A DNA stretch of 64,000 nt, from NCBI GenBank assembly GCA_016508695.1, contig VNKQ01000017.1, forward strand, positions 186,001 to 250,000, read 5' to 3'. The first letter of the stretch is position 1; each line of letters starts with the position of its first letter. Shown one piece after another: positions 47,663 through 60,084 of this stretch. The position numbers were made by a program, and so were the translations under genes. This stretch comes from Hyphodiscus hymeniophilus (lineage: Eukaryota; Ascomycota; Leotiomycetes; Helotiales; Hyphodiscaceae). The notes under the pieces were generated by a model that saw nothing but the letters and a program-made list of their open reading frames with translations, had not been told where the DNA came from and ran no database searches.

Positions 47663-48107
47663 CTAGTAGACACGATGGCTTCCACGTCCATCAGTCCCGT
47701 GCATGCGTCTAGTCCCAGCAGCCTGTGATCACCAGTTAGCCTCATCTCAGATGCCATCATGGTCTAGCGAAACATACTTTGACACCAGGTCTATTCGTCA
47801 GAGATCCCTTCAACTTCAGCATCGCACCGGAGATCTTCGATCCGATGCCCACATGTCGCTTATGATGAACCACTGGCTGGCCAGCTGTGCGGCCGGTTCG
47901 ACGTCCTCCCCACCTCGACGAGCGAGTCGTTCTAGTGGTGGTCCGGGCAGTAGTGTGATGATGGCCAGCGTGGACGTGGGCGGCGCGAGGCTCGATCTTG
48001 GTGGTCGTCTTTACGGTACGCGTGTTGGCGTTGCGGCCGCGGAGACGGGTCATGAGAGTGGGCTTGGTGGTGCGGGTCTCGACCATGTTGGTGCGGCGGG
48101 TAGGCAT
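47663..48107 (-). CDS. small, very basic conserved fungal protein
   Basis: Exons on the minus strand are 48107-47778 and 47722-47663 (55-nt intron), 129 residues. Residues 1-85 are rich in Thr, Arg, His and Lys. The conserved C-terminal block reads GSKISGAMLKLKGSLTNRPGVK, then AAGTRRMHGTDGRGSHRVY after the intron. I recall this block in short hypothetical proteins of many filamentous fungi, without a function. The composition suggests nucleic-acid or polyanion binding; that is inference. The splice is supported because GVKAAGTRRM is recovered only after it. Confidence 0.75.
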
Positions 48108-49837
48108 ATTGAGTGCTGTATTCGAGTTGTGTTTTGGTATGTGGTTGTGTTTGTGTGATGGTGCGTTGTGGGTTGCTATGAAGGTTTGTAGTGTTGTAGG
48201 AGATAATTCGGATGATTGAGGATGGGGTTGGCATTGATATAGATATTTGGGAAAATGGAAAGAGGGGTTGAGATCTATGTTGTGGAGGGAGGCTGGTGAT
48301 ATGACGGAGCCAGCTCATATAACGTCCTCTCCTGTTGGACCCTAGAACTGGGGGGTTTATTGACAGGAATAACTTTCATGTAACATCCTGGTCTGGGAAC
48401 GTCATATCAGAGGTGTGAATCTGTGATACTGTTACTTGTTATTTGCCAATGAAACTTGCTAGACACAGGAGAGTGGTGGGAGAGCCGAGAAAAGTCACGA
48501 GTTGGCGGCCCAGCTGGTGGATGGTGAAGTTTCTGGATTCCTCTGAGATACAGTATGGTGAATCAGGGCAGGAGGATGGAGCAAGGGTCTTGCATTGTTA
48601 AATGAGGCTTGGCTGACGGCTGATGTCTCCTGGGGAGTCTCTTGATTCGTGGAATTCATGGGACTCTACCGATGAGCCACAGTACTTGGTGGGACATACG
48701 GACACTCTTGGACAAATTGACAGAACCCTGATGTTTCAAAGAGAAGGAGGATGATCGTGCCTGCCCGACCTTACCTTGGTTGCTGTGATCCTTGATGCAT
48801 GACGTCGAGCTGGCCTCGTGGGGTGGTGGGGAGGAGCACAGCCACAGGTTTAACGCCACACCACAATCGTATCTTGCGCACGTCCCATTTGGCGACGTCA
48901 TCCAAGTTTTCTGGCATCAACTTTGAGGGCGTTTGATGTAGGAGGATTTGAGCCGCTCAGTCAAATCTCGAATTGCGTGACAAACACTCGTCTCGTGAGA
49001 AGCAAAGAGGAAACTCCTCCCTTCTGCTATATTGGTACACGAGGCAACATGCGAAGGCATCATCAGCTTGAACAGACAAGTAAATAGGCAAAGCAACAAA
49101 CAGAGGTAGGTTTGTCGCCACCGATACTTGGAGAAGCAGACAACATATGCTATACACGGTCTACGAGAGTCGCAAATGGCACAAAGAATAGCGTGGAGCT
49201 GCGTGTGACCCCTTTCCACTCGTATACAATAATACTTTGGAGGTGATACTGATCATCCAAGCATCAGCCCGAGACTTTCGAGACGGAAACTCCAGCAGCG
49301 AGGAAAGAAGCAGACTTAGTCAATTGTTTGGTGACATGAAGCAATCCCTCACGTCGATTTCTATTGCCAATGATAGAGCAGGTAGGTGTGTTTGCAGCAG
49401 ATGAGATAAAAAGATACAGTAAACACAAAATCAACAAGAACAAAAAGGCATCGGGTTCGTTGAGCTAGGCTGGCCTGAGGCCTCTCACAGCTCTCCTGCG
49501 TCTTAGGAGAAAAAGGTCCGAAGTCAAGAGCAAACTGAGGGGAAGTTATAACCAATCATTGACTTGATGATGGAGTTGATTGCACGAGAACTCTCGGATG
49601 GGGACAGTCTCCACCAGTGAAAGGCAAGGACGATGATGTATTGGATCATTGGATCATTGCACGCTAAACGTCACACCACTGCACTTCATCCAAGAGCCTC
49701 ACTCAACTGACGTTAGAGAAAATGAAAAAAGACTTCACCATGAAGTTCTGTGTAAACTGGCTCCGAATCTTCTTTCCTCCCTCCATACACAGTTGACCCC
49801 ACACTCCTCATCTTTTTACACAACTCAATTCATCAAG
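48108..49837. other. intergenic region
   Basis: 1.7 kb divergent region between the small basic protein and the stress-type SDR. No gene recognised; open frames are short on both strands. Confidence 0.5.
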
Positions 49838-50875
49838 ATGGCTACTCACAGAGACGGAGAGAATAAGTCTCAATTCGAAAAGGGTAAAACCCCTCCATCA
49901 TCTTCACAGGTACAGAAAGACTAATGAACACCAGGTCATGAGGTCCCCATAGCTCACCAAGAGAATCCGGGAAAGCAACACCAAATGGCCGGCCCCGACG
50001 CCGTAAACGACCAGCTCCCAACCTCAGACGGTGGATACCAGTCTTACAAAGCAGCCGGCAAGCTCGCAGGAAAGAAGGCTTTGATTACCGGCGGGGATAG
50101 TGGTATCGGCCGAGCGGTAGCCATCCTGTACGCTATGGAAGGTGCCGAATCGACAATCGTATACACACCCGAGGAGGAGAAGGATGCACAAGAGACATTG
50201 AAGCTGGTAGAGGAGAAGGGAGGGAAGCTGCACTTGCAACAAGCGGATTTGAAGGAGCAGAAGAGCTGCAAGGAGGTCGTGGAGGAAGCGAAGAAGAATA
50301 TGGGAGCCATCAATATCCTGGTCTTGAACCATGGTACGCAGACGATGGTGAATGACATCTCTGAACTCAGCGAGTGAGCCTCTCCTTCCGCATCTTCCAC
50401 CTTCTTTTGGGTGAAAGGGAAGCAATAGTACTGACAGCTGGATAGGGATACGTGGCTCAATACTTTCAACACAAACATCCACCCCTTCTTCTTCCTCTCC
50501 AAATATGTCCTCCCCACCATGAAGAGTGGAGACACAATCATCACCTGCGCGTCTGTCAACCCCTACATCGGACGTCCCGACCTCCTCGACTACACAGCCA
50601 GCAAAGGTGCTATCGTCGCCTTCACTCGAGGTCTCTCAAACCAGCAAATCGAGAAGGGTATCAGAGTCAACTGCGTTTGTCCTGGCCCTATCTGGACCCC
50701 TCTTATCCCGGCAACTATGAATAAGGAAGCACAAGAGCAGTTCACTAGTCCAATGGGAAGACCTGGTCAGCCGAGCGAGGTTGCCACCTGTTTCGTATTC
50801 CTGGCTAGTCCGGATAGCAGTTTTATCTCGGGACAGAGTCTACATCCTAATGGTGGAGTTCAAGTTGGGAGCTAG
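49838..50875 (+). CDS. stress-type short-chain dehydrogenase (bacterial YhdG/Gsp39-like family)
   Basis: Exons 49838-49883, 49935-50373 and 50446-50875, 304 residues. The N-terminal extension has HEVPIAHQENPGKQHQM, then LAGKKALITGGDSGIGRAVAI (cofactor loop TGxxxGIG). The catalytic triad is in TIITCASVNPY and LLDYTASKGAI. RVNCVCPGPIWTPLIPATM follows, and the tail is ISGQSLHPNGGVQVG. The usual NNAG motif is replaced by LNHGTQ. Relatives in bacteria and fungi are NADP-linked oxidoreductases induced by stress. The substrate is unknown. No signal peptide. Confidence 0.9.
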
Positions 50876-51588
50876 GGTATGAGTGGAAAGTTTCAGAGCT
50901 GCGTAAAAATTGACTCTTTGCTGAGGGAATGGAGCTGGCATAAACTATGGCGGGACAGTATAAAGAGCTATGATCAATGGCAATGCTGAACGCTTTATAA
51001 GTAAAAACAAAACTTCCCGCGTGCCATTCTTCCTTCCTTCTTTTCAAACTCTCCGTTACCACTGGCATCTCACCTCCCGAATGTGATCACCCAGAGCACA
51101 AGAAGTCCGTCCTCGATCGACTCCCGTCAGCTGGCTTTAGAGGACTTCGTTAGCGATGCGTTTGGCATCCAATGCTGACGAGGGGGAGAGGTCGAGGGGA
51201 TCTGCGACCTGCGGGTTGGGGAGTAGATGATTATCAAATTAGATTGTCAAAGGCGTTGCGTTGCTATACATTATATATCCCATCTAAGTAAGTGCTCGAG
51301 GGCACCGAAATTGTCCATATTCCATTTCTGGGCCTTTCCATCCTCCCCGAGATTCCCGGTCCCAAACGCCGATTCCAATCCCGCTCCTTGCGCTATGCAC
51401 TGTGTGTAAACGGTAGCGCCGAAATCCGTGGCCCTTTCAGACGACATGTACCGTGACCTATTCCCATGGACATAACCGTGGAGGGGCCTGATCGATCTCG
51501 AGATTATGGATGTAGGCTCCTCCTTTCGCCCGTTACATCCAAGACCTGTGGAATTGAGGGAGATCTTTTAATATCTGTGTTCACACAT
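50876..51588. other. convergent intergenic region
   Basis: Between the SDR and the SPX gene stops. No feature seen. Confidence 0.5.
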
Positions 51589-53107
51589 TCAGAGCCGGGT
51601 GTCACTCATCACCATCGCCATGATGAACGAGTTCAGCACGCATATTATAGCGAATGTGAGTATGACACCCCATCGATAGAACGCGCCGATCTTTTCGTGT
51701 TCGTAGAGCATCCCCGCAAACGCCATGGTGGCAAAGAACAGGCTTGCAGCGACCCCAGTGAAAACTCCTGCGTCAACCTCGATCCGAAGCTTGTGCCTCC
51801 CGGTAGCTACAAGGATGCCCGCAATAGCCATGAGAAGTAACGAGGCCACGAAAGCTCCGATGATCCCCTGAATGAGAAATTTCCTCCGTTCCTGGCTGAA
51901 CCTCTGGTCGTGGATGCTTGGGAGAGCAGCAAAGTGTGTCGCGTAGCCGGTAGGGAAGTCGCTGGATGAGGCGTAGGCGTCATCATCTATGTCCGTGTCA
52001 GGTGTATCCGGTGGGTATCCTCTATTGCCATTGCTATTGCCATTACCATTGCCATTACCCATCAGAGGTTCTCTTTCGTAGGGTCTTGAGGCCGGACTAA
52101 GCCACCCCTTGACTTTCTCCATGCGTAACTTGGCCTTAGAGACCAAGAAAGAAACTGCCTTCGAGCCAGGGTAACTCTCGTCGGAATCTGGATCTACGTA
52201 GATTGTGTACACCTCGTGTTCCGCCTCGCTCCCATCATCATATTCATTCCAATATCCTTGTTGTGGCGGAGGCTCAACGGGTTGTACGCTTGTTCTGCGT
52301 GATCTGGTTCGTGGTGTTGAAGCCTCGCTGACGTCTGGGGTGTGTGCTCGGACGTTACTGATTAGATCGCTATATATGTTGAAGAGAGAGCTGAATTCGC
52401 GTCGGGTGAAGCTTTTGGGATTGTCTAGGACTTCGTTGTTGAACCGTTCAGTGAGAGATCGAGACCCTGTCCATTTCTACTTAATGATCAGCACCCTTCT
52501 TTGTCATTCATGGTATTGTGTTTCTTGCCTGATATTTTTTCAAGATCTTGCGGAACGCTGTGCGTTGGGCATCGACAAATTTCTGTAATGATTTGATATC
52601 ATCTCCACATCTAGTAAACATCAGCCAACATGCCCCGTATCCTTCTCCATCCCAACTCACTTCGTTATCTGGTTGTCATATCTAGCAAACTTCTCCCGTC
52701 TCTTCCGGGACATCGGCTTCCCAGTGCTGTATTCGCATCGTGCTCGTAACCGTAGAAAATCTCTCTGATAACTTTCGAGGCGTCGTCCGACCTCGGCAGC
52801 CTTGCTGGAAACGAAGAGATCGACTCGGTCGTGTTGGTTTGACAATTCATTGAAGAACGAGTACTCGAACTTTGCCAAGGCCAGGTCTGCATGCCCCGGA
52901 ATGGCAATGGCTTGACCCTGATCTTTCGTGGTGTGAACCTTGATCAGGTTCTTCAGTTCGTTATAATCGACATTGTCTGGCGGGGGAAAAGAAGATCAGC
53001 TCTCAGGTCTCTGCGTTATCCGCGTCTCTTAGACTGCAGATTGGGATAAACTTACATGGTGCCCATTGTGGCACAGATTGCGCTTGGAAGGTCTCTCCGT
53101 ACTTCAT
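51589..53107 (-). CDS. SPX-domain membrane protein (three transmembrane helices, Vtc-like C-terminus)
   Basis: Exons on the minus strand are 53107-53056, 52976-52661, 52610-52529 and 52476-51589, 445 residues. The SPX domain (about 1-190) starts MKYGETFQAQSVPQWAPYNVDYNELKNLIK, has SSKAAEVGRRLESYQRDF and ends CGDDIKSLQKFVDAQRTAFRKILKKYQKW, whose lysines bind inositol pyrophosphates. After a low-complexity linker with Gly-Asn repeats, three membrane helices (about 350-440) resemble the Vtc1/DUF202 module. No polyphosphate polymerase domain lies between, so it resembles a regulatory Vtc5-like or vacuolar phosphate-sensing protein. The third intron starts GC (CAG|GCAAGA) and no GT donor preserves KKYQKWTGS. 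Confidence 0.88.
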
Positions 53108-56100
53108 GCCCTCTCGTCTTTCTCTTGCAGATTCTCCTGCAAGAAACACTCGCAGTTAGATGGTTGCGACGCCGTTGCGGCCGCCTGTGTTCTATTGTCG
53201 AAGGTCTTGGGACACCAGCCGTCCAGTCCGAAACTGGAGGTGGAGATAATTGCAAGGTAGATGCAGACTCTGGAGTCTATACCAGTGGCGAGCAGCGGAA
53301 TCAGTGAGCAATTGGAGTTTGCAGAAGACCACCAATGGTGGAAAGGCGAAAGTTCACTCGAGAGGTAGGAGAGTCGTCCGATAAGGTATAAATTGGTCGT
53401 TCCGGGAGTTCCTGCGCGCTGCCCACTGCAATTAGTTGGTAAGGTAATATCCAACTCTCTCCGTTACCCGCCCACTTCGCAGAGTGACCCAATCTGCAAT
53501 GATGTGGTGGGTTTCCAGGTCTTCGGCACTCCGCAAGTTGTGCAGAATGTTCAGAATGTTTTCCCGTACACACACGAGTCAATTGGAGAATGGCGAAGAT
53601 CTTCTTGACAGAGCAAAGAAAAGCGAAAAGCTGCAGGCGACGAGGGGGCGGGGGGCCAAGGGTACGGATGTGGCTGAGTTATGCCTGCAGGGTCATGCTG
53701 CACTGTCTCCGAATTGGAACGGAGTGGGCGGGATTCTGTGCGACGCTTGCATTCGCAACTCGAGTACGGATGATACTCGATGCCGAATATTGCTGCAACC
53801 GACTGATGGTAACACTATGGATATGAACTGGCTCTCCAGGCTTCGAAGTGAGGGGAAACAGCGAGAGGATAAGAGAGACAGTCGACGGGAGCAAATGCAA
53901 GTTATAGCAAGAAGCACAGGAAGTTGGCTGATCAGTGGTTCAAGATATAAGTTGGTCGATGTACTAGTCCTTGCCGTGCTTGGCATCCTGTCCTCCGTAC
54001 ACGCCGTTCTAGACCCAGCAGCTTGGCAAAGGCTTCAAAAGCTTCAAATGAGAAGTTGTCTTTTGTTATTCGTGCAATATATGGCAGTCGCTTTGATGAG
54101 AGCGTCCTACTGAAGAGCAACAGAGAGCATGGTAGTACAAGTGGTAACGGAGCATACTTCCAGGACAGACATACTCTCAACCATCGTTCAGACAACTCAA
54201 TTGGCTCAATACAACTCGATGGGTTCAACACAACTCACCAGTACGGAATACTCCAATGAGTTAGGCAGTCACACAGTATGTAACTCACGTACCGTAAGCT
54301 TGAAGCAGCAGGTCTAGCCATTGCTCGGTCCTCCCATACGAGTTAAGCGTCATCGGCTCTTCAAACCAGTCGTACTGTAATGCCGGCATGCAGGAGGTTT
54401 ATGGCGACCCCTCCGTACGGGGGTACACCGGGCCATTCAAAGAGTTTGACATCTTCATCGTTCTTATCCACCTCCCGTTTATTCATACATATAAGTAGAG
54501 CATCATTGTACGAGAATAGACGGATCAAAATACATATACAATATGTTCCCTTGATCTTACAGCACCCATTATCAGCCACAGGTGAGGTGGCGCTGGGGTC
54601 TACAAAAACCTCCCAACAGACTGTTCGTGCGTTGTAACCCCAGTGGCGACATGTGCTCTTTGCATACCTTACCTACCTATGTAACAAGCTCCAATTTCTC
54701 CAAGTTCTCCTGCTCCACGCTGCAGCTGGGTACTATACATGGCTGAAAAGGTGCGGCAGCTGCAGAACCAGCCCGTTATCCAGCCCACTTTTCGTGAAAA
54801 GGCTGAATGTAACCCGCGGGATTTGACCAGGCTTCACTGGTTGCGGAACATACTTCCTCCTGCTTAGCCCTTTCTATCCCGCATATGCGTGAACTACGTG
54901 AGAGTTCTTTTCAACAAAGCCGATAACATCTTCAGACGCACAACGGAGTCGGCAATATCTCCGAATCTATGTAGGCTTGGATCGACAGCGATGTCCGGAG
55001 GACGGGACGGGTAGGTTCTTACTGTAGTCGTCGATTCACCTCACGAATCACGGCTGTTACTACCTTTACCTTATCAACAGGTTGAACCGCGAATCATATC
55101 TTCCCCCTTCGGTCTGGAGCGGACAGTATGTTCCGTAGCCCTATCCCTATCTTGAGACTTGTTCTTGAATGAGCATTGATTCGATAAATAAGTACTCGAT
55201 GCTTTTAATCCTACACGAACCAATATAGGATATTAGGAATGCTGGTCACAGTGCTCGGTTCGTCGCATCCTCATCGTCAGCCTCGTGGACCCCCTGTGGA
55301 ACACACCTGCAGGATCTGGGTACCACGGCCTGGAGAGGTGGGTGGGCACGAGGTACAAGATGGGAAGACCCAAGGAGGACTGCCAGCTAGGCTGTAGAAC
55401 TCTAAGGCTGGTGATAATTCGATCGCAAAGTAGTCTTTGGAGCAGTGCGCTTTGCACCTTTGAAGTGGCACTTTCCAGCCTTGCCGCGACTGCTCCTTGT
55501 AAAGGTGTTTTCGGTCTTGTACTTTCTTATATATCGATTGCTCTATTTTCTAGGATTCTGGGCGTCTTGCTCCCTGATCCCGGACTACTATGTCACCATC
55601 ATTTGCGGCGCTGGTGAAATGGGAGTAGTTGGTATTGAGATGGGAGAGGTATCAAAAAGAAGGCTTCCGATAGGAAGATTCCCCCCTATTTACACGCCGG
55701 GGCCGTACCTTCCACTACCCCACAAACAGCACCGTTTCGTGGTCCAACCCCCCATGACGGCAAAAGCCTGCTACATACCTCTCGCTATACAGAGAAAGCA
55801 TCCGGAAATCTTCAATTTGTTCGCCTTTCTAAACTCTTGGCACTCTCAAATATAGTAAAATCCTGTCGAGAGTCTATCCGCATGGCATCTACCACAGCTC
55901 GCAGGGCCATGGGAAGCATCGTATTCGAAGAAGGGTGTGTTGGCGTATTCTCTTTTTGGATGTAGTCATCGATGCCTAATGTGTTTGCTACCTGTGCACA
56001 GTGTTGTCAAAATGCCAGATCTGGACAAGATGATCGTGCGCCTATATTTAAGTTAGTGTACATCCACAATGAATGGAATGGCTGAACTCATACTCCTGCG

Positions 56101-56498
56101 TATCTCTCAGTGCCGCGACCACGGAGAATTCGCCGACTCAGGCGAATTCGCGATGATTGCCGTCATGATCCTCCTCAACAGCGCCAGTGGCTCGCAATGG
56201 TTGTTGAAGCAGCCCAGTGTTCCCATGTCGGTAGCCGATCACACCCTGAAGATGCATAATACATGGATCTCCAGCTATCTAAGCTTGTAACGAGGGCTCT
56301 CTAGCCGATTCACTGTGGTCCAATGCCAAGAACTGGTTGAGATAGTATCCGGAGCTGACTTTTGGAAGAACATTGATGGGGTTTTTAGAAGTCCAATACG
56401 TATGGGCTCGCGATAATAATCATGGGAAGGTCTGGAACTATTGTGTTACTGGTACCTCGAGGCCCCAATTCTCAGGGTTGAAAGATATCTGCAGTCTT
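53108..56498. other. gene-free stretch between the conserved block and the dioxygenase cluster
   Basis: 3.4 kb with only short, overlapping frames; the largest (plus strand, 53.5-54.1 kb, 209 codons) has no recognised motif. It holds the SPX promoter at the left. It may be a border between core and accessory DNA, or contain decayed sequence I cannot recognise. Confidence 0.5.
56126..56149. repeat. 9-bp perfect inverted repeat, 6-nt loop
   Basis: Arms GAATTCGCC and GGCGAATTC surround the loop GACTCA. It lies about 350 bp downstream of the stop of the Zn2Cys6 regulator and could form a stem-loop or be a bound site. Confidence 0.7.
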
Positions 56499-58743
56499 TT
56501 AGCTTTTTCTCGATCGCACGGCGGAAAGAGGAATCTCGGTCCATACCAAAGAATCAAAGATAGACCAGTCATCCATCAGCTCACCATCTTCTACCGCTGC
56601 TACAGTCGATCGTAGTTGCTCATCAGACACAGCTATGGTGGTATCCGAACCCAAAGCATCCAAATCTTTCTCCGGAAAAGACCCCGTCCAAGTGATTTGC
56701 TTAGTGGCTTCCTCTCGGAGCTCATCTAAGATAGAAAAATATCTGATACACATACGGTTGACTTTTGTGGCCGTACCTAGATGCTGTTGACCACGCTGGG
56801 CGAGATCAAAGATCTCTTCGTCACTCTCAGAAAGGCCGGACTCTGACCGGGAGCTGAGGAGGATGTACAGATACAGGACTGACACGGCTGAGAATACGGC
56901 ATGATGGAGGATCCAGAAGGCCCCAAAGACATTGCGATCATCAGCAACCTCAGTCCACATATGCACCACGGTCTGAGCGGCGTGAACGGCTTTGTGAGCC
57001 TGTTCGGCATAAGAGCTGGCCACTTCGTCAGCTCTTGGAACATCTGCATCCGTTCGACCCAGCAGATACGGTCGATTGGCAAGAACGATAGCGTGGTTAT
57101 AAGAAATACGCAACTCGATCGTTCGTCTTCTAAGGCCGGGTGACAAGCTGTTGGGGTGTATTACACCTAGCGACGGCGGGAGTTCGTTCCATAGCTCCGT
57201 CAGCTTGGCCGTGAGACGTTCAGAGTTCTCTGACTGTGCACGCCTCGCAATCCCTTTCAACGGGTAGATTCCAAAGGAGATTTCACCCATAATTTGTGCA
57301 AGCCTATAGTCTCTTCAGGTTATTTCTTGTCCCTCCAGTAAGGAGATTCTGACAGAGGAATGATTACTTACCTGTATGTAAAGTACGGTGCGTCCATCGT
57401 GCAGTCGGCTGCGCCTTTCATCCGACAATCCAGTCCAAAACTTGGGAATATCGCCCAGCCGTTCGTGTGTCCAGGATCATCATCCTCTAGACGTTCAGGA
57501 TATGGTTGGTCGAAAAGGTCGTCAAAGATGAGCCGCGGTCGCCCCAGAATTATACTGAGGTACCGGTCTAAAGTATATGCAGTCCAGTAGCATCGCCGAA
57601 TCATTTGAATCTCGGTGAGAGAAGAACATGGAGGTTCATGCCCTTTGCGGTGCATCCCCAGGGCCGTCATGACTTGGACCGTTCGACCCAGCACATACCA
57701 GCTAGCTTCAAGTTTGGATGTTGCAAGCAGATGAACGCTGTAAGCCAGTCGAGCTTGGACCGTCTCTAATCGATGCTGGTGCTTCTGCTTTTTTAATGAC
57801 TGTCGTGCAATTGTAAGATAGGCTTTACTCTTTCGCGGCCCAGAAGATGTAGCCTCACCGGAGACCTCCCGGTAGTAGAAGGCAGTGGCAAAGATCATAA
57901 ACAATACCGACGACTTATAAGGGTCGAGTGTTTGCCAATGAGCGTGCCTGTTCAGGGTTGTCAACCCTCCACTGTACAATTCATCAACCCAGTCAATTAC
58001 CAACTTGCTGTTGAGAAAGCGATACGATATGACAGCTGCGTCGAAGTAGAGGCGGACCAAGTCAGTAGCCTCTTGATGACTGAGGTGAGGCGGGAGGATT
58101 GTATGGGTTTGAGTGAGAGGTTCATCATTTGGGGCTGTCGAGTTGACCATAGGTGAGAGTGGATCGGTCTGAGCTGGTGAAATCTGCGTCATGTAATGGT
58201 CTCGCCGTATTCGCCTCCAAGCGCGGCTAATGAACGTTTCACCGGCTGTTGGGCCCAGATACTGGCTGTCATGGTTGATGACTCCTATTGATGGTGAGTG
58301 TCTGAGGGATTCTTCCGCTAAGAGGTCGCGATTATCTCCGTAGCATGGCGATCGTCCTTGTCCAGCCGAGTCTTCATTGCCGATTTGTTGGCAGTTGGCG
58401 GTGCTGATTGGAGTCTCAAGCAGGCGTGGCAGTTGTGGATGTCGACCTCTTAGATGAGGAAGGTTGTAGTCACAGGATAGCCGGTGCTGAATACACCGAG
58501 CACAAGGCTGGCTGCCAGAACAACGGATCTTCTTGCTATGAGTTTTGATCAGCAATAGTTCTTGGGTGATAACGGTCGTGCTCCCCCAACACACGTTTTA
58601 CAGAGATCACAAGCCCGGCTGATGTTCTTGCGCCCACTACCCCAGCCCTGGACGTGATTGCGGCGTCGGACGGTGCGCGGCGTGCTGGCTGATGGCTCTC
58701 CACCTGCCCTTGCTATGGAATCGGTCTCGGAGTGCTGTTCCAT
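56499..58743 (-). CDS. Zn2Cys6 transcription factor with fungal-specific TF domain (cluster regulator candidate)
   Basis: Exons on the minus strand are 58743-58595, 58535-57372 and 57303-56499, 705 residues with closing phases. The binuclear cluster at about 45-75 is RACDLCKTKKIRC...PCARCIQHRLSC (CX2CX6CX5CX2CX6C). Its middle is made by the first splice (AC|GTGTGT...CATAG|C), which alone restores six residues between the second and third Cys. The middle-homology region is present: YFDAAVISYRFLN, QARLAYSVHLLATSKLEASWYVLG, MHRKG, then RRCYWTAYTLDRYLSIILGRP. It should bind CGG-containing sites in the nucleus. It is divergent from the first dioxygenase over 283 bp, so it may control the cluster. 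Confidence 0.9.
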
Positions 58744-59026
58744 GCTGACACTGCGGTCCCCGGCTGGGGCAGAGCAAGGTGAGGATAATCTTTAAGGAAA
58801 TACGTTGTCCAGATTCCGGGATCTCGGAAATACAGTGGCGGGGTATGCGGGGCTTAAGCGACGACCTCCTTTTGGGCTTTCCGAGGACACTACCTACCTC
58901 CTAAACACCTTGACAGGGTCCCCACAACCAGAGGGCACAAAACCTCAGGATTTAAGCCACCGCCTCCTTTCTCGCTGGCAAAGATGAATTTCAGTCGCTC
59001 TATAAAACTCTCAAGCCCGGACCAAG
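58744..59026. promoter_or_regulatory. divergent promoter, Zn2Cys6 regulator / dioxygenase 1
   Basis: Contains an inverted pair TTCCG-N6-CGGAA at 58814-58829 and TTTCCGAGG at 58878-58886, both with CGG cores typical for Zn2Cys6 binding. A TATAAAA lies at 59001-59007, close to the ATG. Similar TTCCGA/TCGGAA words lie upstream of the other two dioxygenases. Binding is inferred. Confidence 0.5.
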
Positions 59027-60084
59027 ATGTCGTTCACCATTCAACAGCCTGTCGACGCTACACAGGAAACTGATGGCGCCAACCGAACAGACTATGTCAA
59101 GCTCAAGTCTACGGGTGGTCCCATACATGAAAGTATTGGGTCTCTCCGATCGTTCAGCAAAGATACTCCCATTGAAGACCTGCGTGAAGCATACAAGAAA
59201 GACGGGTATATCTGGGTCAAAGGCCTTCTCCCAGTCGAGGATGTCCTAAAATGCCGTGAATCATACTTCACCTATTTGTCCGATACGGGGCTCTTGAAAA
59301 ATGGCACATCACCTCGAGATGGCATCTATTGTGGCGCAGACTGGAGGATGTGGATTGGCCCAGGCAAATTACGGCGCAAGTTTGGGCAGGTTCAAGACAC
59401 GGCATACACCCGCAAGATGATCGCTGCGCATTCGGCCTCGTGGTATCAAGAGTTTTGTGATCACCCAGACATGAAAAATTTCATTGAGCGGTTTTCAGGC
59501 TGGTCTAACGCTTCTCTTTTAAGGCGATCGTTGCTCCGCCCCAACATCCCTGGTGGAGAGATCACTCAGGTGCACTATGACCAGATTTTCCTCCGAGCAG
59601 GCCCTCCAACGTCTCTTACCACCTGGGTGCCCATCGGCGATTGTCCCATGGAAGGTGGAGGGCTTTTATATCTTGAAAACTCAGTATCCTTAGGTCAACG
59701 GCTCGAGCAACACTTCAAAGCTGCCGCGGCCGATCTGACCGATGAAGAAAGGATTTCGGCCTTCAACAAGACTATGATGGACACAGGATATCTCGAAAAG
59801 GATGCAGGAAAGTTTTCCAAACTCTGGGGGCGACGATGGTTGGCAGCCGATTACAAGGCGGGCGACGTTGTAATCCATAACCCTTACATGATTCATTGCA
59901 GTGCTCTCAACGAGCATCCAGATGGGGTTATTAGGTTGGCCACCGACTTGAGATACTTTGAGACTGGTACTCCTCATGATACCAGATGGGAAAAGGTGTG
60001 GACGGTGAGCATCTGCATTTGATACCTATTCGCGTACCTCTTTGTACTAACGACATATTCCTCCAGCCCGATGATGGACTGTGA
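59027..60084 (+). CDS. phytanoyl-CoA dioxygenase-family Fe(II)/2-oxoglutarate oxygenase 1
   Basis: Exons 59027-60004 and 60067-60084 (62-nt intron; the last exon encodes PDDGL), 331 residues. The N-terminal DLREAYKKDGYIWVKGLLP is the family's substrate-entry strand. The metal-binding H-x-D is in EITQVHYDQIFLRAG (about 182-184). A double-stranded beta-helix follows (TTWVPIGDCPMEGGGLLYLE). The distal His is in YMIHCSALNEH and the 2-oxoglutarate-binding Arg in GVIRLATDLR. All metal ligands are intact, so it should be active. The PhyH fold is used by phytanoyl-CoA hydroxylases and by fungal natural-product enzymes such as FtmOx1, AusE and AsqJ. The PNIPGG and MEGGG context suits a natural-product substrate, but none is indicated. 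No peroxisomal C-terminal signal is seen. Confidence 0.9.

Noticed and set aside
53484..54113. 209-codon plus-strand open frame
   Set aside because: Composition and lack of motifs look like chance coding. No supporting splice or conserved block.
56069..56290. 73-codon open frame with an internal GEFA repeat
   Set aside because: The repeat is just the 9-bp palindrome read through. No family similarity was found by eye.
59001..59007. TATAAAA as the TATA box of dioxygenase 1
   Set aside because: It is only 20 nt before the ATG, so transcription set by it would start at or inside the coding region. The upstream CGG-type sites are better regulatory candidates.
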